Shown here: positions 1 to 8,696 of the stretch, one piece after another
How positions within the stretch are numbered: position 1 is the stretch's first letter
Layout: each line of letters starts with the position of its first letter
From: Saliniradius amylolyticus
GTDB lineage: Bacteria; Pseudomonadota; Gammaproteobacteria; Enterobacterales; Alteromonadaceae
Length of the DNA: 64,000 nucleotides
Assembly: GCF_003143555.1 (NCBI RefSeq)
Contig: NZ_CP029347.1
Location: 1,798,001 to 1,862,000, forward strand
Reading direction: 5' to 3'
Notes under the pieces: generated by a model
The model's input: only the letters and a program-made list of their open reading frames with translations
What the model was told of the DNA's origin: nothing
Database searches by the model: none
Position numbers and translations under genes: made by a program

Positions 1-715
1 GTGTACCGGTTTATTCACCAAGAAAGCCGACGCCGAGAAGCACATCAAGGCTGGTGCTAAGAAAGTCATTATCTCGGCGCCTGGCAAGGAAGTGGATGCC
101 ACCGTGGTCTACGGTGTGAATCATGAGGTACTGACCAAGGACATGACCGTCATCTCCAACGCCTCATGTACCACCAACTGCCTGTCCCCCATCGCTAAAC
201 CTTTGAATGACAAGCTGGGCATCGACAAAGGCCTGATGACCACCATCCATGCCTACACCAACGACCAGCGCCTGAGCGATGTGTATCACACCGATGTGCG
301 GCGTGCCCGTGCCGCCGCTCACTCAATGATTCCGGCCAGCACCGGCGCAGCTAAAGCGGTAGGACTGGTGATCCCCGAACTGGCTGGTAAGTTTGATGGT
401 ATGGCCGTGCGAGTGCCTACGCTGAACGTATCTTTGGTAGACTTAAGCTTTATCGCCAGTCGCGATACCAGCGTAGACGAAGTCAACCAGATTATCGAAG
501 AAGCGGCCAATCAGTCCCCCATGAGCGAAGTGCTGCAAATTAATGATCAGCCTCTGGTATCCGTGGACTTTAACCATAACCCGGCCTCATCGGTGTTTGA
601 CAAGACTCAAACCAAGGTTCAGGGCAATCTGGTAAAAGTGATGTCCTGGTATGATAACGAATGGGGCTTTAGCAATCGTATGCTGGACAATGCCCAGTAC
701 TGGCTTAGTCTATAA
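1..715 (+). CDS. gapA: Glyceraldehyde-3-phosphate dehydrogenase, type I (5' end missing)
   Basis: The enzyme oxidises glyceraldehyde 3-phosphate to 1,3-bisphosphoglycerate with NAD+ in cytoplasmic glycolysis. The reading frame is open from base 2, so the gene enters from the left edge; about 237 of roughly 335 residues are present and the N-terminal NAD-binding half is largely outside. The catalytic motif SCTTNC is visible, with the nucleophilic Cys at bases 167-169. The C-terminal block ending [14 protein letters not shown] is typical of GapA. The residues before the active site ([16 protein letters not shown]) fit Gap better than the erythrose-4-phosphate enzyme Epd. A strong terminator follows, and then a mutarotase gene, the same order as gapA-yeaD in Escherichia coli. 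Identity is confident; only the start is unseen. Confidence 0.96.
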   Translation, partial: CTGLFTKKADAEKHIKAGAKKVIISAPGKEVDATVVYGVNHEVLTKDMTVISNASCTTNCLSPIAKPLNDKLGIDKGLMTTIHAYTNDQRLSDVYHTDVRRARAAAHSMIPASTGAAKAVGLVIPELAGKFDGMAVRVPTLNVSLVDLSFIASRDTSVDEVNQIIEEAANQSPMSEVLQINDQPLVSVDFNHNPASSVFDKTQTKVQGNLVKVMSWYDNEWGFSNRMLDNAQYWLSL

Positions 716-744
716 GCAGCACAGGCCAGACAGTGCGTAATTAT

Positions 745-770
745 AAAGGCGGTGCGATACCGCCTTTTTT
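745..770 (+). terminator. Rho-independent terminator of gapA
   Basis: The stem GGCGGT / ACCGCC has a 5-base loop, is extended by AAA/TTT pairs, and runs into six T residues. It lies 30 bases after the gapA stop, so yeaD is probably either read through at low level or has its own promoter. Confidence 0.85.
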
Positions 771-809
771 GTCTGTCGCGAACGATTGATTTAGGCAAAA
801 GGAAACGTC

Positions 810-1658
810 ATGTCATTAGAACACAGCCAAGATGTGCATTTGGAGTCCTCGGACACCGGCGTTGATATTCTTAAAATTGAAAACGCCCATGCCATAGCCC
901 GAATGAGCCTGTTCGGTGGTCATGTGCTGGGTTTTATGCCCAAACACGACGAACAAGAACGGCTGTGGCTCAGCGATAAGGCCGTGCTGGATGGAAGTAA
1001 AGCCATCCGTGGTGGCATTCCCATTTGCTGGCCCTGGTTTGGCGATCATCCTAGTCAGCCTGAACTGCCAGCCCACGGCTATGTACGCAATCAAAACTGG
1101 CAGCTTTTGAGCATCGACGAAGCCGATGAGCAAACCACCTTGCGGCTGGCCCCACATACCACCTTAAACGAAGGGTTTGACGGTCAGGCTGAGCTGGAAC
1201 TGGAGGTAAGAGTGGGTCGGTCACTCACAGTAACCCTGACCACCACTAATATTGGCGATAATCCCTTGTCTTATGGCGCGGCTTTGCATAGCTACCTGGC
1301 GGCAGAAGATGTGACTCAGTGTGTGATTGAGGGACTCAGCGGCGACTATAAGGACAAGTTGGACAGTGGTCGGATTAAGCCAACTCCCCATCCTTACCGG
1401 ATTAGTGGTGAGATGGACCGGGTGCATCTGACAATGCCTGAACGCGTCCGCCTCCAAAGTCCTGCTCACCCTATGCAGTTGCTGCAATCGGGCCACGACA
1501 GCATTGTTGTCTGGAACCCCTGGTCCAATAAAAGTCAGCAAATGAGCGACATGCCGGATAACGGCTATCAATGCTTTGTGTGTATCGAAGCGGCTGTCAC
1601 TCAGGGCTATACATTGGCCCCCAAACAGAGTCATCAGCTACAGCAACAGATAACATAA
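810..1658 (+). CDS. yeaD: D-hexose-6-phosphate mutarotase (YeaD family)
   Basis: This is a 282-residue protein of the aldose-1-epimerase-like fold, predicted to interconvert the alpha and beta anomers of glucose 6-phosphate and related sugar phosphates. Family-like features are the stretch GGIPICWPWFG near residue 70, the AHGYVR segment near residue 90 (a conserved His region) and the LHSYLA segment near residue 170. The length matches the family (about 280-300). The start ATG has AGGAAA about seven bases upstream. Its place just after gapA is conserved in enterobacteria and supports a role next to glycolysis. The exact sugar preference cannot be read from sequence. Confidence 0.88.
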   Translation: MSLEHSQDVHLESSDTGVDILKIENAHAIARMSLFGGHVLGFMPKHDEQERLWLSDKAVLDGSKAIRGGIPICWPWFGDHPSQPELPAHGYVRNQNWQLLSIDEADEQTTLRLAPHTTLNEGFDGQAELELEVRVGRSLTVTLTTTNIGDNPLSYGAALHSYLAAEDVTQCVIEGLSGDYKDKLDSGRIKPTPHPYRISGEMDRVHLTMPERVRLQSPAHPMQLLQSGHDSIVVWNPWSNKSQQMSDMPDNGYQCFVCIEAAVTQGYTLAPKQSHQLQQQIT

Positions 1659-1680
1659 AGCCTGTACGGACTGATATAAC

Positions 1681-1699
1681 AAAGCCCGCGTCAGCGGGC
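1681..1699 (-). terminator. Terminator hairpin downstream of the aminotransferase gene
   Basis: Read on the minus strand, the stem GCCCGC / GCGGGC with loop TGAC is followed by TTTG. It lies 33 bases beyond the stop of the minus-strand aminotransferase. The T tract is short, so termination may be partial. The plus-strand side lacks a T run, but the hairpin also sits after yeaD. Confidence 0.6.
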
Positions 1700-1731
1700 C
1701 GTTACGTCAACGATCTTCTTAGACAGAGCGT

Positions 1732-2589
1732 TTAGTAGTTATATTTACACTCACTAAACAGCCGCTGGGCAGCCAGCCAGACCGAACCGACCTTGCCATT
1801 GCCTACCGGCTTACCGTCCAGTTCAACCACCGGGGCAATCTCCTTACTGGAGCTGGTAAGCCAGATTTCATCGGCATTTTTTACTTCATCCATGTCGATC
1901 GTGCGCTCTTCTACAGGTAAAGAACCGTCCTGACGCAAAACATCCAACAAAATATGACGGGTAATCCCCGGCAGAATCTGATGATCTAGAGGAGGAGTCG
2001 CAATCACGCCGTTCTTCACCACAAACACATTGCAGGATGCAGCCTCGGTCAGCTCATTATGGCGATTGAACAGGATAGTCTCGCCTGCCCCGCTGCGCTG
2101 GCTGGCCTGATAATGCATCACATTGCCCAAAAGCGCGGTGGACTTAATATTACAACGCTGCCAGCGTAAGTCCTGTTCGGTGACCGCCTTATAGGTTTTC
2201 ACCTTGTCTAAGTCTGCCACTGGCTCTGAGGGTATCTCAAAGGTAAAGGCAAATACCGTAGGTTTAACACTGGCCGGATAACCATGAGCACGTTTAATAT
2301 CCGCGCCGCGACTAACATGCATGTATACGCCCAGATCACCGCCGCCATTTTTCTCCAGCAAGGTCTCGGTCAGTGTACGCCACTGCTCCAATGTTAACGG
2401 CTGTTCGATTTCCAGCGCCGTCAGGCCGTCCTGCATCCGCCGGATATGAGGCTCAAAACCCACCAATTTGCCGCTATACGAGGGCACGACTTCGTAAATG
2501 CCATCACCAAACAAAAAGCCACGGTCCATGGGCGAAATTTTCGCCTCCGTCATCGGCATAAACTCGCCATTCAGATACACTGTGCTCAT
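1732..2589 (-). CDS. dat: D-amino-acid aminotransferase (PLP fold class IV)
   Basis: This 285-residue protein belongs to the branched-chain/D-alanine aminotransferase fold. The N-terminus (VYLNGEFMPMTEAKISPMDR, then GFLFGDGIYEV) is the class IV signature of D-alanine aminotransferases and aminodeoxychorismate lyases. The PLP-lysine region is expected near KSTALLGNVMHYQ (around residue 150), and EAASCNVFVV is the conserved E(A/G)xxxN(V/I) block. It probably moves an amino group between D-alanine and 2-oxoglutarate to give D-glutamate, though IlvE-like or PabC-like activity is possible. A hairpin terminator follows. The ATG start has GGAGTGAC upstream. Family is certain and substrate is inferred. 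Confidence 0.82.
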   Translation of the reverse strand: MSTVYLNGEFMPMTEAKISPMDRGFLFGDGIYEVVPSYSGKLVGFEPHIRRMQDGLTALEIEQPLTLEQWRTLTETLLEKNGGGDLGVYMHVSRGADIKRAHGYPASVKPTVFAFTFEIPSEPVADLDKVKTYKAVTEQDLRWQRCNIKSTALLGNVMHYQASQRSGAGETILFNRHNELTEAASCNVFVVKNGVIATPPLDHQILPGITRHILLDVLRQDGSLPVEERTIDMDEVKNADEIWLTSSSKEIAPVVELDGKPVGNGKVGSVWLAAQRLFSECKYNY

Positions 2590-2682
2590 AGGGCGTCACT
2601 CCAAGCCTGCTGCTAATATTCGCTCGCTCAAAACAGCCGCGCATCATACCTGAAAACCCCTCTGGTGTGGATGCCATTAGGA

Positions 2683-3729
2683 TTAAAATTTACTGACAAT
2701 TTGATCGGTCATAGCCTGACTTTGATAGCGTTCTATTAAGTGTTTGATATCCTTATCAAAGTCGAGTAGGCCACGCTGTTGTAAATAGCTGGTATTGTAG
2801 AGTTTCGAGGCGGAACGCTCGCCCAGATCACAGGCAAAGGTAACAATATTGTTGCCCGGCCCGGATTGCAGCGCCGCGCATAAGGCACCGGCTACATTCA
2901 ACGCTGAGCTACTACCAAGCACGATTCCGTCTTTGTTACGCACATAACGTGACAATGCCACAATATCCTTATCTGGCAGATTAACCGCCTTGTCCACCTT
3001 TGCCTGACGAAAGTTGTCCACCAGCCGCATAATGCCTATGCCTTCGGTAATGGAGCCACCATGACTCTTAAACTCTCCGCTTTTCATATACTGATACAGG
3101 CCCGAACCATCGGGATCCACCAACCAGACCTGTACGCTTTCATCCTGCTCTTTCAGATATTGAGAATTACCGGCAATGGTACCGCCGGTACCTGCCACAC
3201 TGACCAGAATATCCAGGTTGCCTTCTAACTGTTGCCAGATCTCGGGCCCGGTATGCAGGTAGTGGGCTTTGGTATTGGCGGTATTCTCAAACTGATTCGC
3301 CCACCAATGGTCCTTATGTTGCTCGGCCAGCTTACGGGCGCGGTGGTAAAAGTGGTTCTGGTTGCTAAAGGGACACGGATCCACGGTCATCAACTTCCCA
3401 CCGTAAAGCTCGATCATGCGCTCTTTTTCCTTAGCTTGATCATTGGGCATCACCGCCAGCATCTGCATGCCGAAAGCCTTCGCCACCAGTGCCAGACCAA
3501 TGCCTGTATTGCCCGCCGTGCCCTCGACAATGGTCATGCCGGGTTTGAGTTCCTCACGCTCGATGGCATCTTTGACCATCTGCAACGCGGCCCTGTCCTT
3601 AACCGAACCACCAGGGTTTTGGAACTCGCACTTCAAATAGATATTACAGCCGGTTAACTCTGATAAGGAACGAACCCGCAATAGATCCGTGTTGCCGATC
3701 ATCTCAGCCTGATGTTGCACCACTCGCAT
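2683..3729 (-). CDS. Cysteine-synthase-like PLP enzyme (OASS / beta family)
   Basis: This 348-residue fold type II PLP enzyme is predicted to form cysteine from O-acetylserine and sulfide or to perform a related beta-replacement. The PLP lysine lies in NPGGSVKDRAA near residue 45. A glycine-rich phosphate loop, VAGTGGTIAG, is present near residue 185. The usual substrate loop TSGNTG is replaced by TAGNTGIGLA, a variant I associate with the YGR012W-like branch of cysteine synthases. It also has about 25-30 extra C-terminal residues compared with CysK (about 320). The start has GGAG eight bases upstream. It stands alone, with 223 non-coding bases before it. A true CysK role is plausible but not proven. 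Confidence 0.78.
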   Translation of the reverse strand: MRVVQHQAEMIGNTDLLRVRSLSELTGCNIYLKCEFQNPGGSVKDRAALQMVKDAIEREELKPGMTIVEGTAGNTGIGLALVAKAFGMQMLAVMPNDQAKEKERMIELYGGKLMTVDPCPFSNQNHFYHRARKLAEQHKDHWWANQFENTANTKAHYLHTGPEIWQQLEGNLDILVSVAGTGGTIAGNSQYLKEQDESVQVWLVDPDGSGLYQYMKSGEFKSHGGSITEGIGIMRLVDNFRQAKVDKAVNLPDKDIVALSRYVRNKDGIVLGSSSALNVAGALCAALQSGPGNNIVTFACDLGERSASKLYNTSYLQQRGLLDFDKDIKHLIERYQSQAMTDQIVSKF

Positions 3730-3952
3730 GACTGTCTCCGCGATAGAATCCTTTCTTGATTGTTAGTCGCTGAGTGCAAAATGCAAGTATTGCGAGTTTT
3801 ACCTGCATGTAGTCACGCTCGCCTTATCAGCAGAAAACAAGTGCTACTCTGACTCGCTAACATTGCTTCCATACGTATGACTTATCACTCAGCTTGCCTC
3901 TAAAACCTTTCCGAAAAAGCCCTGACATTCATAGCACTATGATCGAACCAGA

Positions 3953-4579
3953 CTACCCCGATGACGGGACATACCGATAAGGTCCATTGGCGAACCGGTG
4001 ACACTGATGTAGCATCAATTCGGCGGTGGCCAGGGCATCCTCCATTGCCGAATGGGCCGGGTGTTCATCCAGGCCGTAGCGCTTTCGGCACGCATCCAGG
4101 CTGACACTCTGAGACTCACGCCCCTGTCTTGTCAGAAGCCACTTCTCGGTCACCATGGTATCGACGATATCCCACTGCCCTGATGGTAACTGACAACTCT
4201 CCAGGGCCTGGTGCAAAAAGGCCCAGTCCAACGCTGCGTGATGAAACACCAGGACAGTGTCAGCCCTCTCTGACACAGCCGACAACAACGAATTCAAGGC
4301 ATCGCACAGCTGTACCCCTGCGACCAGATCAGACTGCGTTAAACCGTGGATTGCAGGACTCTGACCCAACTCAAATTCACCTTCTATAATCACTTCCCTG
4401 GCCGTAGACAGGTCAATACCGCAAGAGTCATAGGCCACCCACCCAATGGATAGGATTTTATCGCTATCAGGAGACAATCCGGTCAGTTCTAAATCTACCG
4501 CCAGATAGTGCCGGTTTCGCCAGTCATTTAAGCTTGTCGGGCGTTGAAGCCACTTAACCAGACCATCTAACCAGCTCAT
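3953..4579 (-). CDS. 3'-5' exonuclease, DnaQ/DEDD type
   Basis: This 208-residue protein has the DEDD exonuclease fold. Exo I is VDLELTGLSPDSDKI (Asp and Glu metal ligands near residues 29-31), Exo II contains VFHHAALDWAFL near residue 110, and Exo III is HPAHSAMEDALATAEL near residue 175 with its His-x4-Asp spacing. It resembles the DNA polymerase III epsilon-like protein found next to the CBS/DUF294 gene in acetate-switch neighbourhoods of Vibrio. Its start shares one base with the stop of the upstream CBS gene (TGATG), which implies translational coupling. Whether it acts on DNA, RNA or a small nucleotide is unknown. Confidence 0.85.
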   Translation of the reverse strand: MSWLDGLVKWLQRPTSLNDWRNRHYLAVDLELTGLSPDSDKILSIGWVAYDSCGIDLSTAREVIIEGEFELGQSPAIHGLTQSDLVAGVQLCDALNSLLSAVSERADTVLVFHHAALDWAFLHQALESCQLPSGQWDIVDTMVTEKWLLTRQGRESQSVSLDACRKRYGLDEHPAHSAMEDALATAELMLHQCHRFANGPYRYVPSSG

Positions 4580-6405
4580 CAGAAGGCTCCTCGTGAAAAG
4601 TGTAAGGCAACCCCCTCCTGAGCTTCCTTAACCAGCTTAAAGGCGGTTTTAAGCTGGCGTCGTTGTAGCGAATCCAGTTGACTGGGCTCAATCAGGTTAT
4701 CCTTACGGCCATAGGTTAACTGATGTTCCAGCCGCAGCTGCACCAAAAACCGCCAACAGGCCAGCCAGTTTTTACCGTCACCAGGATTGACGTGCCCCTG
4801 CTCAATAAGGCGCTGAATGCGCTCAGGCGTTGCGCAATCGCTGATTTCATGGGCGAGACTATAAAGACGTACGATATTATTGAGAATCGCCACGCCTTGT
4901 TTTTTTATATCGATCACATCCCGGTGATCGGCCAGTTCGTGGGTACGGAAACGATTAAACAGCCCAATAGGCACCGCCTCAGACGCCGTATTGGCCGCCA
5001 AATTAGCCAGGAAAATGGCATTGTCTGACGCCATCGTCGCGACCTGTCGGTTTAGCTGTTCAAACAATCGGCCTTCGCCGCACAGCGCTCTGCGATCGAA
5101 AAAAATATTCGTTCTCATCAGAGCGTCTTTGTCCGGCTCATTAATCCAGCGCTTGAATCTTGCCAGCCACTGATCCAATGTGAGGCGAAGTTCGGGATTA
5201 GACGCCATAATATTGCCATTACACAATTTAAGACCACATTCAGCCAGCCCCTGACAGACAAACTCGGCCATACCGGTAAACCAGGCTTTGTCCACTTCGT
5301 TGGCGCTGTTGTCCAGAAGCAGAGCATTATCCTGATCCGAGCTCAGCGACTGGTCTTGTCGTGCCTGGGATCCAAAACATAACCAGACATAAGCACAAGG
5401 TGGTTGACCGTGCTGTTCCATGTAAAGCTCGATCAGGCGCTTATTAAACGCATCGGTAAAACTGGCCAGCATGTCACCCACCCGATGTACATCCACAATG
5501 CGACTGGCGAACTGCAATAAGTGGTCAGGCACTTGTTGAGCGATTGCTCTTAAACTTGATACCGAGTCGGCCTTGCGAATCTGACTGACCAGGTACAAAG
5601 GCTCACTGCTTTGTTGACGGATAAGATCGGTAACGGTAATCACACCAACGGGCTTAACGCCCTTCGTCACGGCCAGATGGTGTACGTTATGCGCAGTCAT
5701 CGTCTGCATCGCATCAAACAACAGCTGATGACTGCCCACACTCACCACCGGCGATGACATAAAATCGCTCACCGGCCGGTCCAGTTCCACACGTTCTGCC
5801 ACCACCCGGTTGCGCAAATCTCGATCGGTTAACATACCAATCAATTGCTGCTGTTCTACCACCAACAGCGACGACACCTTATGCTCACGCATCAGCGCCG
5901 CGGCTTCTGCCACCGGCAACCCCGGTTCTACCTTAACCAAGTCACGATCCAGTAGATCACTGACCCGCTTCTGACTCCAGTCAGCCACCAAATCCTGACG
6001 TGATTCCAGCAAGAGTCGCTGATTCAGCGCCTGACGAAAGTAGTCAGCAAATGCTTTATTCTTGGCGCACAGCGAGTCAAAGTCCGATTGCCTCATGACC
6101 AGCAGCAGACCATCTTGCAATACTCGCAGACGATTGGTGATAGGACGATGAGTCAACAAAGCAGGAAAACCGAACAAATCTCCCGGCTCCAGTCTCTCCA
6201 GCAAACGTTGCTCAGCATCCACTAGATCGAACAGGCCTTTTTTCACTACATAGAGCTGAGGGGTATCCGCGGGCATAATCTCAGTCACATTTGCTTCGCT
6301 GACATAACTTAAGGTCATGGCCCGCTCAGCCAAATGACGTTGGGCCTCGTCCAGTCGGTCGAATGGGGTACACTGGGCCAAAAAGCGTTGAATGGATTCG
6401 GTCAT
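4579..6405 (-). CDS. cNMP-binding / CBS / DUF294 nucleotidyltransferase-like protein
   Basis: This is a cytoplasmic signalling protein of about 608 residues. The domains in order are a cyclic-nucleotide-binding-like barrel (about residues 10-120, with DLFGFPALLT), two CBS repeats (about 145-270, with VSSLLVVEQQQLIGMLTDRD and VHHLAVTKGVKPVGVITVTD), a DUF294 nucleotidyltransferase-like domain (about 300-440, with GSQARQDQSLSSDQDNALLL), and the DUF294 C-terminal helical domain. The ATG at 6405 is preferred because GGGA lies seven bases before it; a GTG four codons earlier has no ribosome site. It sits between the symporter and the exonuclease, the order seen in CrbS loci. It probably senses an adenyl nucleotide, but its ligand and target are unknown. 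Confidence 0.87.
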   Translation of the reverse strand: MTESIQRFLAQCTPFDRLDEAQRHLAERAMTLSYVSEANVTEIMPADTPQLYVVKKGLFDLVDAEQRLLERLEPGDLFGFPALLTHRPITNRLRVLQDGLLLVMRQSDFDSLCAKNKAFADYFRQALNQRLLLESRQDLVADWSQKRVSDLLDRDLVKVEPGLPVAEAAALMREHKVSSLLVVEQQQLIGMLTDRDLRNRVVAERVELDRPVSDFMSSPVVSVGSHQLLFDAMQTMTAHNVHHLAVTKGVKPVGVITVTDLIRQQSSEPLYLVSQIRKADSVSSLRAIAQQVPDHLLQFASRIVDVHRVGDMLASFTDAFNKRLIELYMEQHGQPPCAYVWLCFGSQARQDQSLSSDQDNALLLDNSANEVDKAWFTGMAEFVCQGLAECGLKLCNGNIMASNPELRLTLDQWLARFKRWINEPDKDALMRTNIFFDRRALCGEGRLFEQLNRQVATMASDNAIFLANLAANTASEAVPIGLFNRFRTHELADHRDVIDIKKQGVAILNNIVRLYSLAHEISDCATPERIQRLIEQGHVNPGDGKNWLACWRFLVQLRLEHQLTYGRKDNLIEPSQLDSLQRRQLKTAFKLVKEAQEGVALHFSRGAF

Positions 6406-6548
6406 GGTTATTCCCACTGAGCTTGATATCGAGATAAGAGAGCAGTAAAAGCCACCTGATTCTGTTACAGAAGCAGGTGGCTGTTCGAAATCATGTTAGC
6501 CACCAGTCTATTCCTTTACCGGTGGCTCGCATTGATCCAGCTCAGAGT

Positions 6549-8249
6549 TTAGTGGGTTGCATTTCCGGAACCTTTGGGAAAACGAATCGACTCCACCATC
6601 TCCTGAACGTCCTCAGGAACCGGTTTGGTAAAGCGTTTTACGGTCAGGGCCACCGCAAAGTTCAGCGCCATTCCCAGAGTACCAATGCCTTCAGGTGAAA
6701 TACCGAACCACCAGTTTTCCGGGGTATTGGCCGCCGGGTTCACAAACTTAAAGTAAATGATGTAGGCCGCGGTGAAAGTGATCCCCGCAATCATGCCAGC
6801 AACCGCCCCTTCCCGGTTCATGGTTTTGGAGAAAATCCCCATCAGGATGGTCGGGAAGAAGGACGACGCCGCCAGGCCAAAGGCAAAGGCCACCACCTGA
6901 GCCACGAAGCCGGGCGGATACACTCCGAAGTAACCGGCGATCACTATCGCCACCCCAGCTGCCAGGCGGGCGAAAAACAGCTCCTTCTTATCAGAAATAT
7001 TCGGCATCAGATTGCGCTTAAGCAAATCATGAGACACCGAGGTGGATATCACCAATAACAACCCCGCTGTTGTGGATAAGGCCGCTGCCACGCCACCGGC
7101 GGCCACTAAGGCAATAACCCAATTAGGCAGATCGGCAATCTCAGGATTAGCCAGCACCATTATATCCCGATCGATCTCCATCTCGTTGCGCTCATCGCCC
7201 GAATAGAACATGCGGCCATCGTTATTCTTATCCTCCCACTGAATCAAACCGGTCTGTTCCCAGTTTTTAATCCAGCTCGGTGCCTCAGAATACTGGGTGC
7301 CCTGCATCTCTTCGCCGTTGATGGTGTCGATCATATTCACCCGGGCAAATGAGGCCACCGCAGGCGCCGTAGTATAAACAATAGCGATAAACAGTAATGT
7401 CCAACCAGCCGAACGGCGGGCATCGCGCACCTTAGGCACCGTAAAAAACCGAATGATCACATGGGGAAGGCCTGCGGTACCAACCATCAAAGCCGCAGTA
7501 ATGAAGAAGACATCCACGGTGCTCTTGGTCCCTTCGGTGTAGGCATTAAAGCCCAACTCCTTAGACAGTCCGTCAAGTTTATCCAACATGTAGGTGTCGG
7601 TACCGGCGATGGTGTCACCAAAACCAAGCTGAGGGAAAACGTTGCCGGTAATCATCAAGGAGATGAAAATAGCGGGCACCAGATAGGCAAACATCAGCAC
7701 ACAGTACTGCGCCACCTGAGTATAGGTAATGCCTTTCATGCCGCCTAAAACGGTATAGAAGAACACCACTGCCATGCCAATCATAACCCCAGTGGCGATT
7801 TCCACTTCCAGGAAGCGACTGAATACCACGCCAACGCCACGCATCTGCCCGGCCACATAGGTAAAACAGACGAAAATGGCACAGGCCACCGCCACGGTTC
7901 GGGCCAACTGAGAGTAATAACGATCACCGATAAAATCCGGCACCGTAAACTTGCCAAACTTTCTCAGGTAGGGCGCCATGCACAAAGCCAGCAGGACATA
8001 ACCCCCGGTCCACCCCATTAAGTAGACACCGCCATCATAGCCCATAAAGGAAATCAGGCCCGCCATAGAGATAAAGGAGGCTGCCGACATCCAGTCTGCT
8101 GCCGTTGCCATGCCGTTAGCCACCGGATGCACACCGCCGCCAGCCACATAAAACTCATTGGTGGATCCGGCGCGAGACCAGACCGCAATACCGGCGTACA
8201 ACAGAAAAGAAGCGCCGACAATAATAAAAGTTAAGGTTTGAATATCCAT
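6549..8249 (-). CDS. Sodium:solute symporter, acetate-permease-like (VC_2705 subfamily)
   Basis: This 566-residue inner-membrane transporter of the solute:sodium symporter family has about 13 hydrophobic segments. The early block [20 protein letters not shown] and the following [20 protein letters not shown] are the family's sodium/substrate-site helices. Unlike ActP, it has a hydrophilic insert of about 75 residues near residues 305-375 (with [20 protein letters not shown]), as in the VC_2705 subfamily. It lies nine bases after a DUF4212 small subunit, with AGGAG before the ATG; such pairs are predicted to act together. Acetate or another short carboxylate is the likely substrate, given the CrbS-type kinase opposite. 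Confidence 0.88.
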   Translation of the reverse strand: MDIQTLTFIIVGASFLLYAGIAVWSRAGSTNEFYVAGGGVHPVANGMATAADWMSAASFISMAGLISFMGYDGGVYLMGWTGGYVLLALCMAPYLRKFGKFTVPDFIGDRYYSQLARTVAVACAIFVCFTYVAGQMRGVGVVFSRFLEVEIATGVMIGMAVVFFYTVLGGMKGITYTQVAQYCVLMFAYLVPAIFISLMITGNVFPQLGFGDTIAGTDTYMLDKLDGLSKELGFNAYTEGTKSTVDVFFITAALMVGTAGLPHVIIRFFTVPKVRDARRSAGWTLLFIAIVYTTAPAVASFARVNMIDTINGEEMQGTQYSEAPSWIKNWEQTGLIQWEDKNNDGRMFYSGDERNEMEIDRDIMVLANPEIADLPNWVIALVAAGGVAAALSTTAGLLLVISTSVSHDLLKRNLMPNISDKKELFFARLAAGVAIVIAGYFGVYPPGFVAQVVAFAFGLAASSFFPTILMGIFSKTMNREGAVAGMIAGITFTAAYIIYFKFVNPAANTPENWWFGISPEGIGTLGMALNFAVALTVKRFTKPVPEDVQEMVESIRFPKGSGNATH

Positions 8250-8258
8250 CGTCGGCTC

Positions 8259-8525
8259 CTAGTCTTCGGTTACGTTGTATTTTGCATCGAGTTTGGCCAT
8301 CAGCTTGGCGTACACGAACACCAGCACCACAAACACGAAGATAGAACCTTGCTGGGCAAACCAGAAGCCCAGCTTAAAGCCAAAAAAGCGGATTTCATTG
8401 AGGGGCTCGGCCAGCAGAATGCCAAAGCCAAAAGACACCACAAACCAAATCGCCAAGAGCTTCAGCACCAGCGCGATATTTTCGCGCCAGTAGGCCGAAG
8501 CTCGCTCTTGATTTTCGAACGACAT
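8259..8525 (-). CDS. Symporter small subunit (DUF4212)
   Basis: This is an 88-residue membrane protein with two hydrophobic helices, about residues 20-42 and 52-74. It belongs to the DUF4212 family, described as the small subunit of VC_2705-type sodium:solute symporters. The typical N-terminal block (RASAYWRENIALVLKLLAIW) and FGFGILLAEPLNEIRFFGFK are both present. It is the first gene of the minus-strand operon that continues with the large subunit, then the CBS/DUF294 protein and the exonuclease. GGAGG lies seven to eight bases before the ATG. Confidence 0.9.
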   Translation of the reverse strand: MSFENQERASAYWRENIALVLKLLAIWFVVSFGFGILLAEPLNEIRFFGFKLGFWFAQQGSIFVFVVLVFVYAKLMAKLDAKYNVTED

Positions 8526-8595
8526 AGACGCCTCCGTTAATAGGGTATTTACATTTACATAACAAATTTATCAGGAAAGCCCATTCTGGGTATGC

Positions 8596-8651
8596 GACTA
8601 TGGTCGAACTGCGGTTAAGCAAGTAGTATCAGTACCTTAGACCATGGTCTA
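8596..8651. promoter_or_regulatory. Paired GACYATGGTC palindromes in the divergent symporter/kinase promoter
   Basis: Two related inverted repeats lie in this intergenic stretch. CGACTATGGTCG is at 8596-8607 and the perfect 14-base palindrome TAGACCATGGTCTA is at 8638-8651. Both share GAC-N4-GTC, and their centres are 43 bases apart, about four helical turns. One is 71 bases upstream of the small-subunit start and the other 46 bases upstream of the kinase start. They look like operators for a dimeric regulator acting on both promoters. The partner response regulator (CrbR type) is not in the window, so the protein that binds is inference. Confidence 0.45.
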
Positions 8652-8696
8652 TAAGCCATTGCAGCCAGACCTGACTAAGGTAGGGAAAGTACATTA

